Positions 17,252 to 25,420 of a stretch of DNA of 64,000 bases are shown here, piece by piece. Each line of letters starts with the position of its first letter. Positions within the stretch are counted from its first letter, which is position 1. The stretch comes from an uncultured Granulosicoccaceae bacterium (GTDB taxonomy: Bacteria; Pseudomonadota; Gammaproteobacteria; Granulosicoccales; Granulosicoccaceae). The stretch is taken from the NCBI GenBank assembly GCA_938041955.1, contig CALISD010000014.1, forward strand, positions 1-64,000, in the 5' to 3' direction. The notes beneath the pieces are model-generated. The model ran no database searches, was not told the origin of the DNA, and saw only the letters and a program-made list of their open reading frames with translations. The position numbers and the translations under genes are program-made.

Positions 17252-17872
17252 CTAGTTTTTCTCTACAACCCCTGCTTCAAGTAGCAAGCCTTCTATTGCT
17301 TCATAAGGTTGCGCACCTACAATACCCTTTTGGGCGACGACATAGGTAGGCACACCGGTCACCCCATAGCTACGTGACTTACTCCAGTCATTATCGACTG
17401 CTTCTTTAAAACTACCGTTGGTCAATGCCTCGGAAGCACCTGCGGTATCAAGCCCGATAGATTTGCACAACGCCAGCAATACGTCGGTATCAGCGACATT
17501 CTGGCATTCAACAAAGTAAGCCTTAAAAAGTGCATTGTGGATCATCTCACCTTCTGGCTGAGTCTCGGCCCACTTTGCCAGTTCTTGAGCCTTTCGACTG
17601 TTGTAGGTATGTGTTCGCTGGCCATAAGGTAAGCCTTCAGCATCCATCAGGCCTTTCATATGCTTATTTTTTCCTTCAATTTCTTCAGGGCCGCAATTAA
17701 ACAGTGCTTCCAGCGGTCGGCCCTCAGACGGAGTTTCCGGGTGCAGCGGAAACTGTACAAACTGTACGGCAACATTATACTTTTCTTGTATTCGCTCAAT
17801 ACGCACGGTACTGAGATAACACCAGGGTCAAACGTAGTCGTTGAAAACTTCTAATACAGGGGTTTCAAGCAT
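17252..17872 (-). CDS. FrnE/DsbA-family oxidoreductase, probable selenoprotein with U-P-W-C active site
   Basis: Read from ATG 17872, this 206-residue frame contains one in-frame TGA at 17830-17828 (codon 15). The context is EVFNDYV-TGA-PWCYLSTVR, where the FrnE/DsbA family has CPWC. The TGA thus replaces exactly the first, nucleophilic cysteine, while the second cysteine (codon 18) is kept. The rest is a typical thioredoxin fold with helical insert, including SYGVTGVPTYVV with the cis-proline loop. A GAGGG ribosome binding site lies 9 nt before the ATG, and a SECIS-like hairpin follows the TGA. Selenocysteine insertion is therefore likely. A start downstream of the TGA (GTG 17806) would lose the active site. 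No selA, selB, selC or selD is in the window. A nonsense mutation is possible but the position argues against it. Confidence 0.82.
17795..17815 (-). promoter_or_regulatory. SECIS-like hairpin downstream of in-frame UGA
   Basis: In the mRNA, 12 nt after the UGA, CUCAGUAC pairs with GUAUUGAG (8 bp, one G-U pair) around the 5-nt loop CGUGC. The apical loop lies 21-25 nt after the UGA and has G at its second position followed by U. Bacterial SECIS elements recognised by SelB lie in this distance range with a G in the first loop positions, so the geometry fits. The hairpin is inside the coding sequence, as expected in bacteria. Confidence 0.7.
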
Positions 17873-18050
17873 GGTATCGATCCCTCAAAATGAAGGTTAA
17901 GCATACATTCAGTGTTTATGCATTAATAGTGTAGAGAACACTCAAGATGAAAAGCAACTTCATGCTTTTGTCATAAACTGTCTCTATCCCCATTGAATCA
18001 AACCAAAAGAAGTAACATGTTGAAGAGACAAACACAGGAACTCAACTCAT

Positions 18051-18542
18051 ATGGTTGATCAAACAAAGCGAACCACGCTCAAAATTCTAAGCGGCTCGGC
18101 GGCGGTAATGGCTGCATCTTCGTCTGTGGTGATGGCGGGCAACTGCATTTACGGTGCAGACAAATCACACACTGCAATGGAAGAAACCGTTGTACCGGTA
18201 TCCAATGGAACAGAGCTGACCATCGCTCTGTCGGTTGAGCCTGAACCGACTATTCGCATGACGAACCACAGCAATAAATTACTCATCGTTCGCCATGTGT
18301 ACCCTGGTATTGTGCATGCAGGTGACCAAACGTTCGATATTAATTCAATTTTTGAAAACAGCGCTTATGCGATTGGTGCAGGCACTACCCGGAACGTATT
18401 AATCAAACCTACCGCAAGCACCACAGCAGAGACAAGCTATCCAGGGCATCTATACAAAAAACAACCCCAACGCATAGCCGCGGTCACCGGACGAGACCAT
18501 CAGGGAAAGCTTGCCAATTCTACCCGAAGCTTCTTTGCGTAG
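18051..18542 (+). CDS. Small exported protein of unknown function
   Basis: I do not recognise this 163-residue protein. Its N-terminus (QTKRTTLKILSGSAAVMA then ASSSVVMAGN) is a signal sequence with the look of a Tat-type leader, but it has Lys-Arg instead of twin Arg. The mature part is mostly beta-like (TELTIALSVEPEPTIRMTNHSNKLLIVRHVYPG) and could be a small cupredoxin- or immunoglobulin-like fold. No metal-site cluster is evident. The start ATG 18051 has AGGA 11 nt upstream. It is divergent from the probable selenoprotein gene, sharing a 178-bp intergenic region. Confidence 0.6.
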   Translation: MVDQTKRTTLKILSGSAAVMAASSSVVMAGNCIYGADKSHTAMEETVVPVSNGTELTIALSVEPEPTIRMTNHSNKLLIVRHVYPGIVHAGDQTFDINSIFENSAYAIGAGTTRNVLIKPTASTTAETSYPGHLYKKQPQRIAAVTGRDHQGKLANSTRSFFA

Positions 18543-18610
18543 TAGCCTGCACGGGCAAAATAACTTGGTTGCGTCTCGGATCCACGGACGCTCATACGTA
18601 CAACCGTTAT

Positions 18611-19270
18611 TTAGCTCGACGCCTCCAATACAACCGCATCATGCACAACCATCGCAACATCCAACTCTACTTGTAACCTTTCAAGCACTTGGTGCGCTGC
18701 CCAGTGTCGACGCAATATAATGCGCTTCGACGTGCATTCAATTGCTATCGCCTCCGACTGAAGTAAAAACTTTCTGATCTTCTGCTTCAACAACGGCAAC
18801 ACGACATCACCCTGCTCAGTCACCACGTGATACCTGTTCGCCAACTGCGAATCATCTGGAATGTCAATGTTTCTGCCGTCTGTGATATACGTGATCGCTT
18901 CTGGCACAACGGTCGGAAGCAACGTAAATTCCGCTAATACATGAGCCGTATCTATGACCGTGATAGACCAGGCCGTTTGATTGCGTTTGCGCGCGGCTTT
19001 ACTTAAGGTGAACTTGCGCCTGTTTGTAGAATACGCCTTGAATTGCCTAGTGGTTACACCGCCCTCTTCCTTTTGGTAAAGATTCTTGGTGTACATGCCC
19101 GCCACCAGCGCAGAATCAGACAGGTTTTCTAATTGCTCCACGCCTTTATCGCTGAAAGATTTGTCACGGTAGAATCGTCGCGAGATAAGTGGTGTTCTGA
19201 TGGCATCAACAATTCCGAAAACCGCCATGGCAAAAACAAACGCGGTAACCGCATACTCAGTTGTTGTCAT
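18611..19270 (-). CDS. Membrane-anchored protein of unknown function, partner of the CorC-like gene
   Basis: The 219-residue protein has a single N-terminal membrane helix (YAVTAFVFAMAVFGIVDAI, residues 5-23). The cytoplasmic domain that follows begins RTPLISRRFYRDKSF and is rich in basic residues and beta-like segments. No catalytic motif is recognised. The start lies 2 nt after the stop of the CorC/HlyC-type gene on the same strand, so the two are almost surely co-translated. It may be an accessory factor of that protein. The 3' end converges on the small exported-protein gene. Confidence 0.65.
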   Translation of the reverse strand: MTTTEYAVTAFVFAMAVFGIVDAIRTPLISRRFYRDKSFSDKGVEQLENLSDSALVAGMYTKNLYQKEEGGVTTRQFKAYSTNRRKFTLSKAARKRNQTAWSITVIDTAHVLAEFTLLPTVVPEAITYITDGRNIDIPDDSQLANRYHVVTEQGDVVLPLLKQKIRKFLLQSEAIAIECTSKRIILRRHWAAHQVLERLQVELDVAMVVHDAVVLEASS

Positions 19271-19272
19271 GA

Positions 19273-20628
19273 TCAGTGGTTTTCTTTAGTCGTTTGCTCA
19301 CCACCGTGCTCAGTATCAGGGCTTTGAAGCCTTTTGACACTAACACTGCCCACCCTTCGATTTTTAACGCTCAAAACGTTTAGCTTGTAGTTGTCCTCAA
19401 TGATTTCATCACCGACTTCAGGCATGCGTGCTAATCGCTCCATAAACAAACCAGATACAGAATTAGCATCGAGCTCGGCTGATACTACTAGCCCCACTAC
19501 TTTCTGAAGATCTCCCAGGGATACGAGACCATCGATTTTCCATTCATTTTCCCGTGTTTTGACAATATCGACCAAACTGGCAGTGGTATCGGTTTCGTCT
19601 TCTATTTCACCGACAATTTCCTCCAGGAGATCTTCCATCGTCACCGCTCCGACAAAGGTACCGTATTCATCAACGATCAACGCCATATGCGCATTTTTTA
19701 CCCGCATCAACTCGAACAACGCGGGCACCTTTTGTGATTCGGGTACAACCAACGCGTCGCGACAATACTCACTGATATTCTTCCATGGCTCAGCAACACC
19801 GTTGAGTAGTGCCCTGTGGATATCTTTCACTAACAAAATACCGATAATTTTTTCATTGTCGTCGCTGTCTACTACCGGAAATCGCGAAAACTCACTGTCC
19901 TTGATCGCGGTCAGATTTCTAGCGTGATCACCACGGGCTTCCAGGCAAGTCAAAGAGTTTCGCGGGATCATCACACGCCCGACCTGTCTTTGATCGAATT
20001 CAAACAGGTTGTGGAGCATGACCGCATGGTCCGACTCAATTTCACCGTGGTCCCTTGATGTGGCTACAAGACCCTTGAGTTCAGCACCGGATAACACGTC
20101 ATCGTGCCCCGCTGGAGCAACTCCCAACCACGCTAAAATGGTGTTGCTCGCTTTATTGAGCGCCCAGTTCAACGGCCAGACCGCAATGTAGGCGATATGC
20201 AACGGATAGGCGGCCCACATAGACACGGGTTCAGGCTTCCGAATCGCGAGTGTCTTGGGCACTTGCTCACCCACCACAATGTGGAGCGACGAAAAAATCA
20301 GAAATCCGATTAAAAAGGACGCTGTGTGAACTACTGATTCGGAGGCCCCCATTTTGGTGAACATGGGCTCCAGCAAATGCGCCACAGCCGGCTCACCAAC
20401 CCAGCCAAGCCCCAGTGACGCCATGGTAATACCCAACTGACAGGCAGCCAGATACGCCTCAAGGTTGTTCATTATGCGCAACGTAAGGCGTGCTGTGGCA
20501 CTGCCGTCGTTGGCGAGGGCTTCAATACGGAATCCCTTCGCCTTCACCAGCGCAAACTCAGCAGCAACAAAAAAGGCATTTGCTGCCAGCAGCAAAATGA
20601 TAACAACGAGACTAGTTGTGGTACTCAT
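19273..20628 (-). CDS. CorC/HlyC (UPF0053) CNNM-CBS membrane protein
   Basis: The 451-residue protein has an N-terminal CNNM/DUF21 membrane domain (FFVAAEFALVKAKGFRIEAL, AACQLGITMASLGLGWVGEP and VVGEQVPKTLAIRKPEPV are hallmark segments, residues 18-145). A CBS pair (about residues 210-340, VMIPRNSLTCLEA ... VTMEDLLEEIVGEIEDE) and a C-terminal CorC/HlyC transporter-associated domain (about 355-435) follow. Members are linked to magnesium/cobalt efflux and tolerance; the old haemolysin name is misleading. It is followed by a membrane-anchored partner gene. Confidence 0.9.
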   Translation of the reverse strand: MSTTTSLVVIILLLAANAFFVAAEFALVKAKGFRIEALANDGSATARLTLRIMNNLEAYLAACQLGITMASLGLGWVGEPAVAHLLEPMFTKMGASESVVHTASFLIGFLIFSSLHIVVGEQVPKTLAIRKPEPVSMWAAYPLHIAYIAVWPLNWALNKASNTILAWLGVAPAGHDDVLSGAELKGLVATSRDHGEIESDHAVMLHNLFEFDQRQVGRVMIPRNSLTCLEARGDHARNLTAIKDSEFSRFPVVDSDDNEKIIGILLVKDIHRALLNGVAEPWKNISEYCRDALVVPESQKVPALFELMRVKNAHMALIVDEYGTFVGAVTMEDLLEEIVGEIEDETDTTASLVDIVKTRENEWKIDGLVSLGDLQKVVGLVVSAELDANSVSGLFMERLARMPEVGDEIIEDNYKLNVLSVKNRRVGSVSVKRLQSPDTEHGGEQTTKENH

Positions 20629-21204
20629 AGACGATTAATAACGACGCTCACCAGACGAATATTGTCTCGCCGAACAGTAGCACTGACGCTCGCACGGCAC
20701 CACGCATTTGATGTTATTTTTACACAATGTTAAAGCCTGCCCCGGCCGGCAAAAAGAACGGGAAAAGGCCGGATTGACGAAGTACAGACATTGGGACTCG
20801 ATACACTGTAAAGGAATTGATAGCTCGTTGAATATCGGTGTTCATCAACAACTGATGCCACTGCTGTTTGCCTAACATCATGTTCGCAGCAATACTGATG
20901 ACGTGTATGCCTATTCAGGTTTTGTGGCCGCACGATGCCTGGTAAGGGGCACAAGCCAGACGTGCATCGATCGCAGTTAACCCACTGCATGAGCAAGAAT
21001 CAGCGTTTACGCTGTTAATCTGTTGGACGTTCGTTGCTTGCCTTGCTCACGCGGCGGGTTACCCGACCGTCTATTACTGATGATATGTATTGTATAGTTA
21101 GCCCTGTCAAATGCTTATACTTGATCTACCGGTTTGTTAGCGTCAGAACCTGAAACTGCTATTCAACTATAATTCCTACCGTCAGTCACCAATAGTGAAT
21201 CAAC
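20629..21204. other. 576-bp intergenic region without a convincing gene
   Basis: This region separates the divergent CorC-like gene and the GhrA-like gene. A minus-strand frame at 20730-20996 is open for 88 codons, but it has no ribosome binding site and no recognisable fold, so I do not call it. A possible promoter (extended TGCTTATACT near 21111-21120) points toward the GhrA-like gene. I see no tRNA-like or long repeat structure. Confidence 0.4.
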
Positions 21205-22149
21205 ATGCATGCAGTTATCCCTTTCACAGGCCAGGTTGAAACAGAGGAACAGAATACATGGATTGAAGCAATCAATACGCGAAGCCAACTTTGCAGGATA
21301 ACGCCAATTGATCAACTCTCTGAAAACGACAAGCTAGCCGCCGAAATGGCGATAGTCGCCAACCCTGATCCTGCAACACTAAAACAGCTCCAGAACCTTA
21401 AGTGGATTCAGAGCCTGTGGGCCGGTGTCGAAACAATCTTCGCCTCCGATATCGACTCTGATATCAAAGTCGTGCGACTGACGGATCCGCAATTAGCGGA
21501 ATCAATGGCTGAAGCGGTGCTTGCCTGGAGTCTCTACCTGCATCGCAAAATGCCACAGTATCGAAGCCAACAGAATGAATGCCGTTGGAACCCGCTGTCA
21601 TTACAGCTACCGGAAGATTGCAACATTAGCGTTTTTGGGCTTGGCAAACTCGGCGCAAAGGCAGTTGCGCGATTAAAACTAAATGGCTTCACTGTGCGCG
21701 GTTGGAGCAGAGGCGAAAAAGCAATCGATCAAGTAGAAACGTTTCATGGCAATTCCGGGTTACACCAGATTCTGCCGTTAACAGATATCGCCGTAGTTTT
21801 GTTACCACTAACAGCACAAACTGAAAATCTCTTTGACGCCACGCTGCTGAAACAACTGCCAAAGGGCGCGTCTGTTATAAATTTCGCTCGCGGTCGTATC
21901 ATCGTTGATAGCGATCTGCTTGCCGCGTTAGATAATGATCATATCGATCACGCGGTGCTCGATGTTTTTGTGCAAGAGCCACTGCCACATGATCACGCTT
22001 TTTGGACTCATGAAAAAACCACTGTACTACCACACATCTCTGCCCCCACCACGATAGCGACAGCTGCCGCTATCGCCGCCGGTAATATAGACCGTTATAT
22101 TACAAGCGGCGTGATCCCGGATGCGGCGGATAGATCAACAGGCTACTAA
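21205..22149 (+). CDS. ghrA: D-2-hydroxyacid dehydrogenase, glyoxylate/hydroxypyruvate reductase A-like
   Basis: The 314-residue NAD(P)-dependent reductase has the nucleotide-binding loop ISVFGLGKLGAKAV (about residues 145-158). The catalytic Arg lies in INFARGRIIVDSDLL, the Glu in VFVQEPLP, and the His in VLPHISAPT. The early SLWAGVETI segment is typical of the GhrA branch, which reduces glyoxylate and hydroxypyruvate. It stands alone, convergent with the phosphorylase gene. The exact 2-oxoacid preferred is not certain. Confidence 0.85.
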   Translation: MHAVIPFTGQVETEEQNTWIEAINTRSQLCRITPIDQLSENDKLAAEMAIVANPDPATLKQLQNLKWIQSLWAGVETIFASDIDSDIKVVRLTDPQLAESMAEAVLAWSLYLHRKMPQYRSQQNECRWNPLSLQLPEDCNISVFGLGKLGAKAVARLKLNGFTVRGWSRGEKAIDQVETFHGNSGLHQILPLTDIAVVLLPLTAQTENLFDATLLKQLPKGASVINFARGRIIVDSDLLAALDNDHIDHAVLDVFVQEPLPHDHAFWTHEKTTVLPHISAPTTIATAAAIAAGNIDRYITSGVIPDAADRSTGY

Positions 22150-22165
22150 ACCACCCGGTCGTCCC

Positions 22166-22193
22166 GACTACAATCCTTTGACTACAATCCTTT
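22166..22193. repeat. 14-bp tandem duplication at a gene end
   Basis: GACTACAATCCTTT occurs twice in immediate succession (22166-22179 and 22180-22193). The second copy encodes the last residues and the stop codon of the phosphorylase gene on the minus strand. The duplication lies just beyond its stop and does not alter the protein. Confidence 0.8.
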
Positions 22194-22928
22194 ACTGAGC
22201 ATTTCAGCGATCAGCTTTTGCACATGATCCACCCCGCCCTTGAGGTTCTTTTCAATTTCACTGAAGCTAATACCGGAAGGTACTTTTCCAGCGGCACGAT
22301 TGACCACCATTGCACAGCAGGCATACTCAAGGCCCAACTCCCGCGCCAGTGAAGCTTCCGGCATGCCGGTCATTCCTACAATAGTGCAGCCATCGTTTTC
22401 CATACGTTTTATTTCTGCGGCGGTTTCCAGCCGCGGCCCCTGAGTGGCGCCATATACCCCATGATCAACAAGCGGTAAGTTCAAACTCTGCGCCGAGCTG
22501 ATAAGCCGGTCCCTGATGTGGGACGAATAAGGTTGGGTAAAGTCTATGTGCTCAAATTTGTCATGCTTTGCACCATGAAAGGTATGCGAACGCCCATAGG
22601 TGTAGTCAATGATCTGATCAGGTATCACAACACATTGATCCACACAATCATTGGCAATCCCGCCAACAGCCGCCAGTCCAATCACATGAGTTACACCTAC
22701 TTCACTCAGCGCCTTTATGTTCGCACGATAGTTCACCATGTGTGGCGGGATCGTGTGACGGCCACCGTGCCTGGCAAGAAAAACAACTTCACAGCCATCG
22801 ATCTCGCCATTGATCAGCGGGCTTGATGGTGCACCATATATTGTTTTCACCATCTCCCTGTGGTTTAGCGTCATACCCGGCATGTTGCTCACGCCGGTAC
22901 CACCGATAATTGCTATTTTTGACATCAA
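22182..22928 (-). CDS. S-methyl-5'-thioinosine phosphorylase-like (PNP/MTAP family)
   Basis: The 248-residue nucleoside phosphorylase opens with IAIIGGTGVSNMPGM and has the phosphate/base-binding parts VVFLARHGGRHTIPPHMVNYRAN and HGVYGATQGPRLETAAEI, followed by TIVGMTGMPEASLARELGL. The MTAP/PNP group II layout is complete. In Pseudomonas the adjacent-to-nagZ member is an S-methyl-5'-thioinosine phosphorylase, which recycles methylthioadenosine after deamination. Here nagZ is also next door, on the same strand but separated by a MITE-like insertion. MTA phosphorylase activity cannot be excluded by sequence reading. Confidence 0.85.
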   Translation of the reverse strand: MMSKIAIIGGTGVSNMPGMTLNHREMVKTIYGAPSSPLINGEIDGCEVVFLARHGGRHTIPPHMVNYRANIKALSEVGVTHVIGLAAVGGIANDCVDQCVVIPDQIIDYTYGRSHTFHGAKHDKFEHIDFTQPYSSHIRDRLISSAQSLNLPLVDHGVYGATQGPRLETAAEIKRMENDGCTIVGMTGMPEASLARELGLEYACCAMVVNRAAGKVPSGISFSEIEKNLKGGVDHVQKLIAEMLSKGL

Positions 22929-23007
22929 TCGCCAGCCTTGTTCAATCTAATTACACTTATTGTACACGGCTTAAACTGATGCCGAATCACAACATTCACC
23001 AAAGCCT

Positions 23008-23256
23008 CTAGCCTGCATTATTCATGAGGATTCGTCACTCAGCGGAAATAGCGCTAAACAGGTCGCATGATCGAGTGAGAAACGTGGCCCGCCACGTGCC
23101 CGAGCTTAATCATGCGAGATGTGACGCGATATTTTCGTCTGATGGCGAATAGACACACTGCTATTTTCAAAGTGGCCCTCCAACGACAGTTTAGACCTAT
23201 GTTTACAGGTGTTTGCCTTATGTTTTCTTCGTCGCCTTGTGAATAATGCAGGCTAG
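23008..23256. mobile_element. MITE-like element with 17-bp terminal inverted repeats, at the nagZ stop codon
   Basis: CTAGCCTGCATTATTCA at 23008-23024 is repeated in exact inverse at 23240-23256. Both ends carry CTAG, which could be a 4-bp target duplication flanking a 241-bp core (23012-23252), or part of the ends. The right-hand CTAG contains the nagZ stop codon (TAG, 23255-23253), so insertion took place exactly there without changing the protein. The interior has no credible gene but has internal palindromes (ACGTGGC/GCCACGT; CGCATGAT/ATCATGCG). I do not assign it to a transposase family. Confidence 0.72.
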
Positions 23257-24275
23257 GCCATTGATTCAAGAAGCTGACGAGTCGCTGCAAGCTGATTGGC
23301 ATCTGGCATATTACCTCTCACCTGGCGCGCAAGTGATAAACGTCGTTGCACACCACCATACTCAAACGGCAATGCGCCTAGTTCATCAAGCGTTTTTTCA
23401 ACCGCTCTACGGTTATTGCAAATCAACACCAGATCAGAACCTGCTGCAAGTGCCATCTGCGTACTATCACTGGCAGATCCCAAACCGGCTACCGCAGCCA
23501 TAGAAAGATCATCGCTAATAATTGCACCGCCAAAGCCTAACTTTTTTCGCAAAATGTCAGTTAACCACACGCGGCTTAAACTCGCCGGCAGGCTATCTAT
23601 GGCGTCGTAGATCACATGCGAGGACATTATCGCTGTCGCCGAGCGGCACAGTTTCTCAAACGGCAATTGATCAGATAATGTAATCGCATCATGACCACGC
23701 TTGTCGTGGGCAAAATCAAGATGCGTATCCTCAACCACACTTCCGTGCCCTGGAAAATGCTTCAGGACACTGGCGCATCCCACAGAGTCAAAGCCCTCAA
23801 TTAACGCCCACGCTAAATCGACCACTCCATCGACGGTATCATGCAAAGCACGGTCGCCAATAACACCAGACAACCCCTGATCAATGTCCACCACTGGCGC
23901 AAAAGTGAAATCGATATCGCATTCAGCCAGCTCAAAGACCATTAGCGCAGCAGTATCCCGGATTGCTTTTAAGGCGGCAACGCGATCCACACTGTACTGT
24001 TGACCAAACTTTCGCATTGCAGGAATTACAGTAAATTCGTCCCTGAACCGCTGTACGCGACCGCCCTCATGATCGACGGCAATCAGTAGCGCTCCGTTGC
24101 GGCTACTACGCAGCTGTGCAATAAGTGACTTGAGCTGATTGCGGTCGTGAAAGTTGCGACTGAATAGGATTATCCCGCCGACCAGCGGGTGGGACACGAT
24201 TTCCTGATCTTCGCTGCTAAGTGTCTGACCTTCGACATCGACCATTAATGGTCCGATCGGTTGTGGTTGTGTCAT
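23253..24275 (-). CDS. nagZ: Beta-N-acetylhexosaminidase NagZ
   Basis: NagZ removes GlcNAc from anhydromuropeptides in the cytoplasm during cell-wall recycling. The 340-residue GH3 protein has GPLMVDVEGQTL at the start, then LVGGIILFSRNF, VDHEGGRVQRFRDEF, the flexible-loop catalytic motif VLKHFPGHGSVVEDTH (Asp/His dyad) and SDDLSMAAVAGL with the nucleophile Asp. Its length is the usual one for the family. The stop codon coincides with the CTAG end of a MITE-like insertion. It lies on the same strand as the thioinosine phosphorylase gene, as in Pseudomonas. Confidence 0.94.
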   Translation of the reverse strand: MTQPQPIGPLMVDVEGQTLSSEDQEIVSHPLVGGIILFSRNFHDRNQLKSLIAQLRSSRNGALLIAVDHEGGRVQRFRDEFTVIPAMRKFGQQYSVDRVAALKAIRDTAALMVFELAECDIDFTFAPVVDIDQGLSGVIGDRALHDTVDGVVDLAWALIEGFDSVGCASVLKHFPGHGSVVEDTHLDFAHDKRGHDAITLSDQLPFEKLCRSATAIMSSHVIYDAIDSLPASLSRVWLTDILRKKLGFGGAIISDDLSMAAVAGLGSASDSTQMALAAGSDLVLICNNRRAVEKTLDELGALPFEYGGVQRRLSLARQVRGNMPDANQLAATRQLLESMA

Positions 24276-24516
24276 AGATGGGTGTCCAGCGTATATATTT
24301 AGTTGGTGTCATTCTATTGGCGGCATAGTGCCACGAACCAATCGCCTATTGGTGTTTCCGCTTGGAAACAGGCAACTTTTAATCACAATTCGAGTCTGAA
24401 CCGCTTAACGGTCCGTTATACTGATTGTCGCGGTTTACGCCACGAATCATTTACCGCAGAACAGCCCTGATCAAGCAATAGCACCAATTGCGATCAATAC
24501 CCGGGAGCACTGACCC

Positions 24517-25293
24517 ATGCTCAGACAGACGCTGGCTATTGCGGCTTTTTCCGGCTGCATAATTGCACAGACTTGCCCAGCAGAAACAGTCACGTCGGCT
24601 GATCCTCACCCCATCAACACAAACAGATTCGCAAACCAGTACGAATTTGCTTTCGCACGATTGGTTTATCGAGGCAACGACGACAATGGTTGGGGGCCAC
24701 GCTGGCGGGTAGACTGGCCAGAGGCAGAAACTCACTTACTGGAAGGTATTAACCGGCTTACCAGAGTAAATAACCGCAGCGAAGGCGTTTTAGTCAAACT
24801 CTCCGATGATTCTATTTTCGACTTCCCATGGATGTACGCAGTAGAGGTAGGTTCACTTTCATTAAATGATGACGAGGCAAAGCGATTACGGGAATACTGC
24901 CTGCGCGGCGGATTCTTAATGGTAGATGATTTTCATGGACCATTTGAGTGGGCTAACTTTGCCTACACCATGAGAAAGGTATTTCCTGACAGAGACATCA
25001 TAGAACTCAAAGATGACAACACAATATTTCACGTACTCTATGATTTGCCGGAAAAAAAACAGATTCCTGGATTACGGCCATTACGTTCAGGAAGAACTTG
25101 GGAACGAGGCGGAAATATTCCGCATTGGCGGGCTATACTTGATGACGACGGGCGCATCATGGTAGCAATTAACTTTAATATGGATTTAGGTGACGCATGG
25201 GAGCACGCCGATTGGCCGGAATACCCGGAGCCCTACTCTGCCATGGCCTACCGGTTTGCCATCAACTACGTACTTTACGCAATGACTCACTAA
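24517..25293 (+). CDS. DUF4159-family protein, first gene of the MoxR/VWA locus
   Basis: The 258-residue protein has a signal peptide (LAIAAFSGCIIAQTCPA, cleavage near residue 22) and a DUF4159 domain. It has FAFARLVYRGNDDNGWGPRW, DFPWMYAVEVGSLSLNDDEA, LREYCLRGGFLMVDDFHGP (glutamine-amidotransferase-like fold without the catalytic Cys) and a late WEHADWPEYPEPYSAMAYRF. DUF4159 proteins are commonly encoded with MoxR ATPases and DUF58/VWA proteins, as here. The biochemical role is unknown. It is 127 nt upstream of the VWA gene and divergent from nagZ. Confidence 0.82.
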   Translation: MLRQTLAIAAFSGCIIAQTCPAETVTSADPHPINTNRFANQYEFAFARLVYRGNDDNGWGPRWRVDWPEAETHLLEGINRLTRVNNRSEGVLVKLSDDSIFDFPWMYAVEVGSLSLNDDEAKRLREYCLRGGFLMVDDFHGPFEWANFAYTMRKVFPDRDIIELKDDNTIFHVLYDLPEKKQIPGLRPLRSGRTWERGGNIPHWRAILDDDGRIMVAINFNMDLGDAWEHADWPEYPEPYSAMAYRFAINYVLYAMTH

Positions 25294-25420
25294 GGGTGTT
25301 CCCATTTTACCACTTCAACTTATCCCAACTGTCGAACGCACAAAGCTCAGTGACGTTCCGCTACGACTCAAGTAACGCGAACAATGTGCCTCTACACAAT
25401 GAAAAAATTCACTAGAAAAT

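Noticed and set aside
17252-17806. A shorter oxidoreductase starting at GTG 17806, with the upstream part non-coding
   Set aside because: The upstream 22 codons encode the family's first strand and active site (with UGA for Cys), and a ribosome binding site is found before ATG 17872, not before GTG 17806.
17828-17830. The TGA as an ordinary nonsense mutation or sequencing error
   Set aside because: It is the only stop in the frame, falls exactly on the catalytic Cys and is followed by a SECIS-like hairpin. I kept it as a remaining possibility but not as the main call.
19273-20628. Calling the CNNM-CBS protein a haemolysin
   Set aside because: The haemolysin label is historical; domain content points to a CorC/HlyC-type ion-related membrane protein.
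20730-20996. Minus-strand frame of 88 codons in the gap before the GhrA-like gene
   Set aside because: No ribosome binding site, no recognisable domain and no conserved-looking pattern; likely chance.
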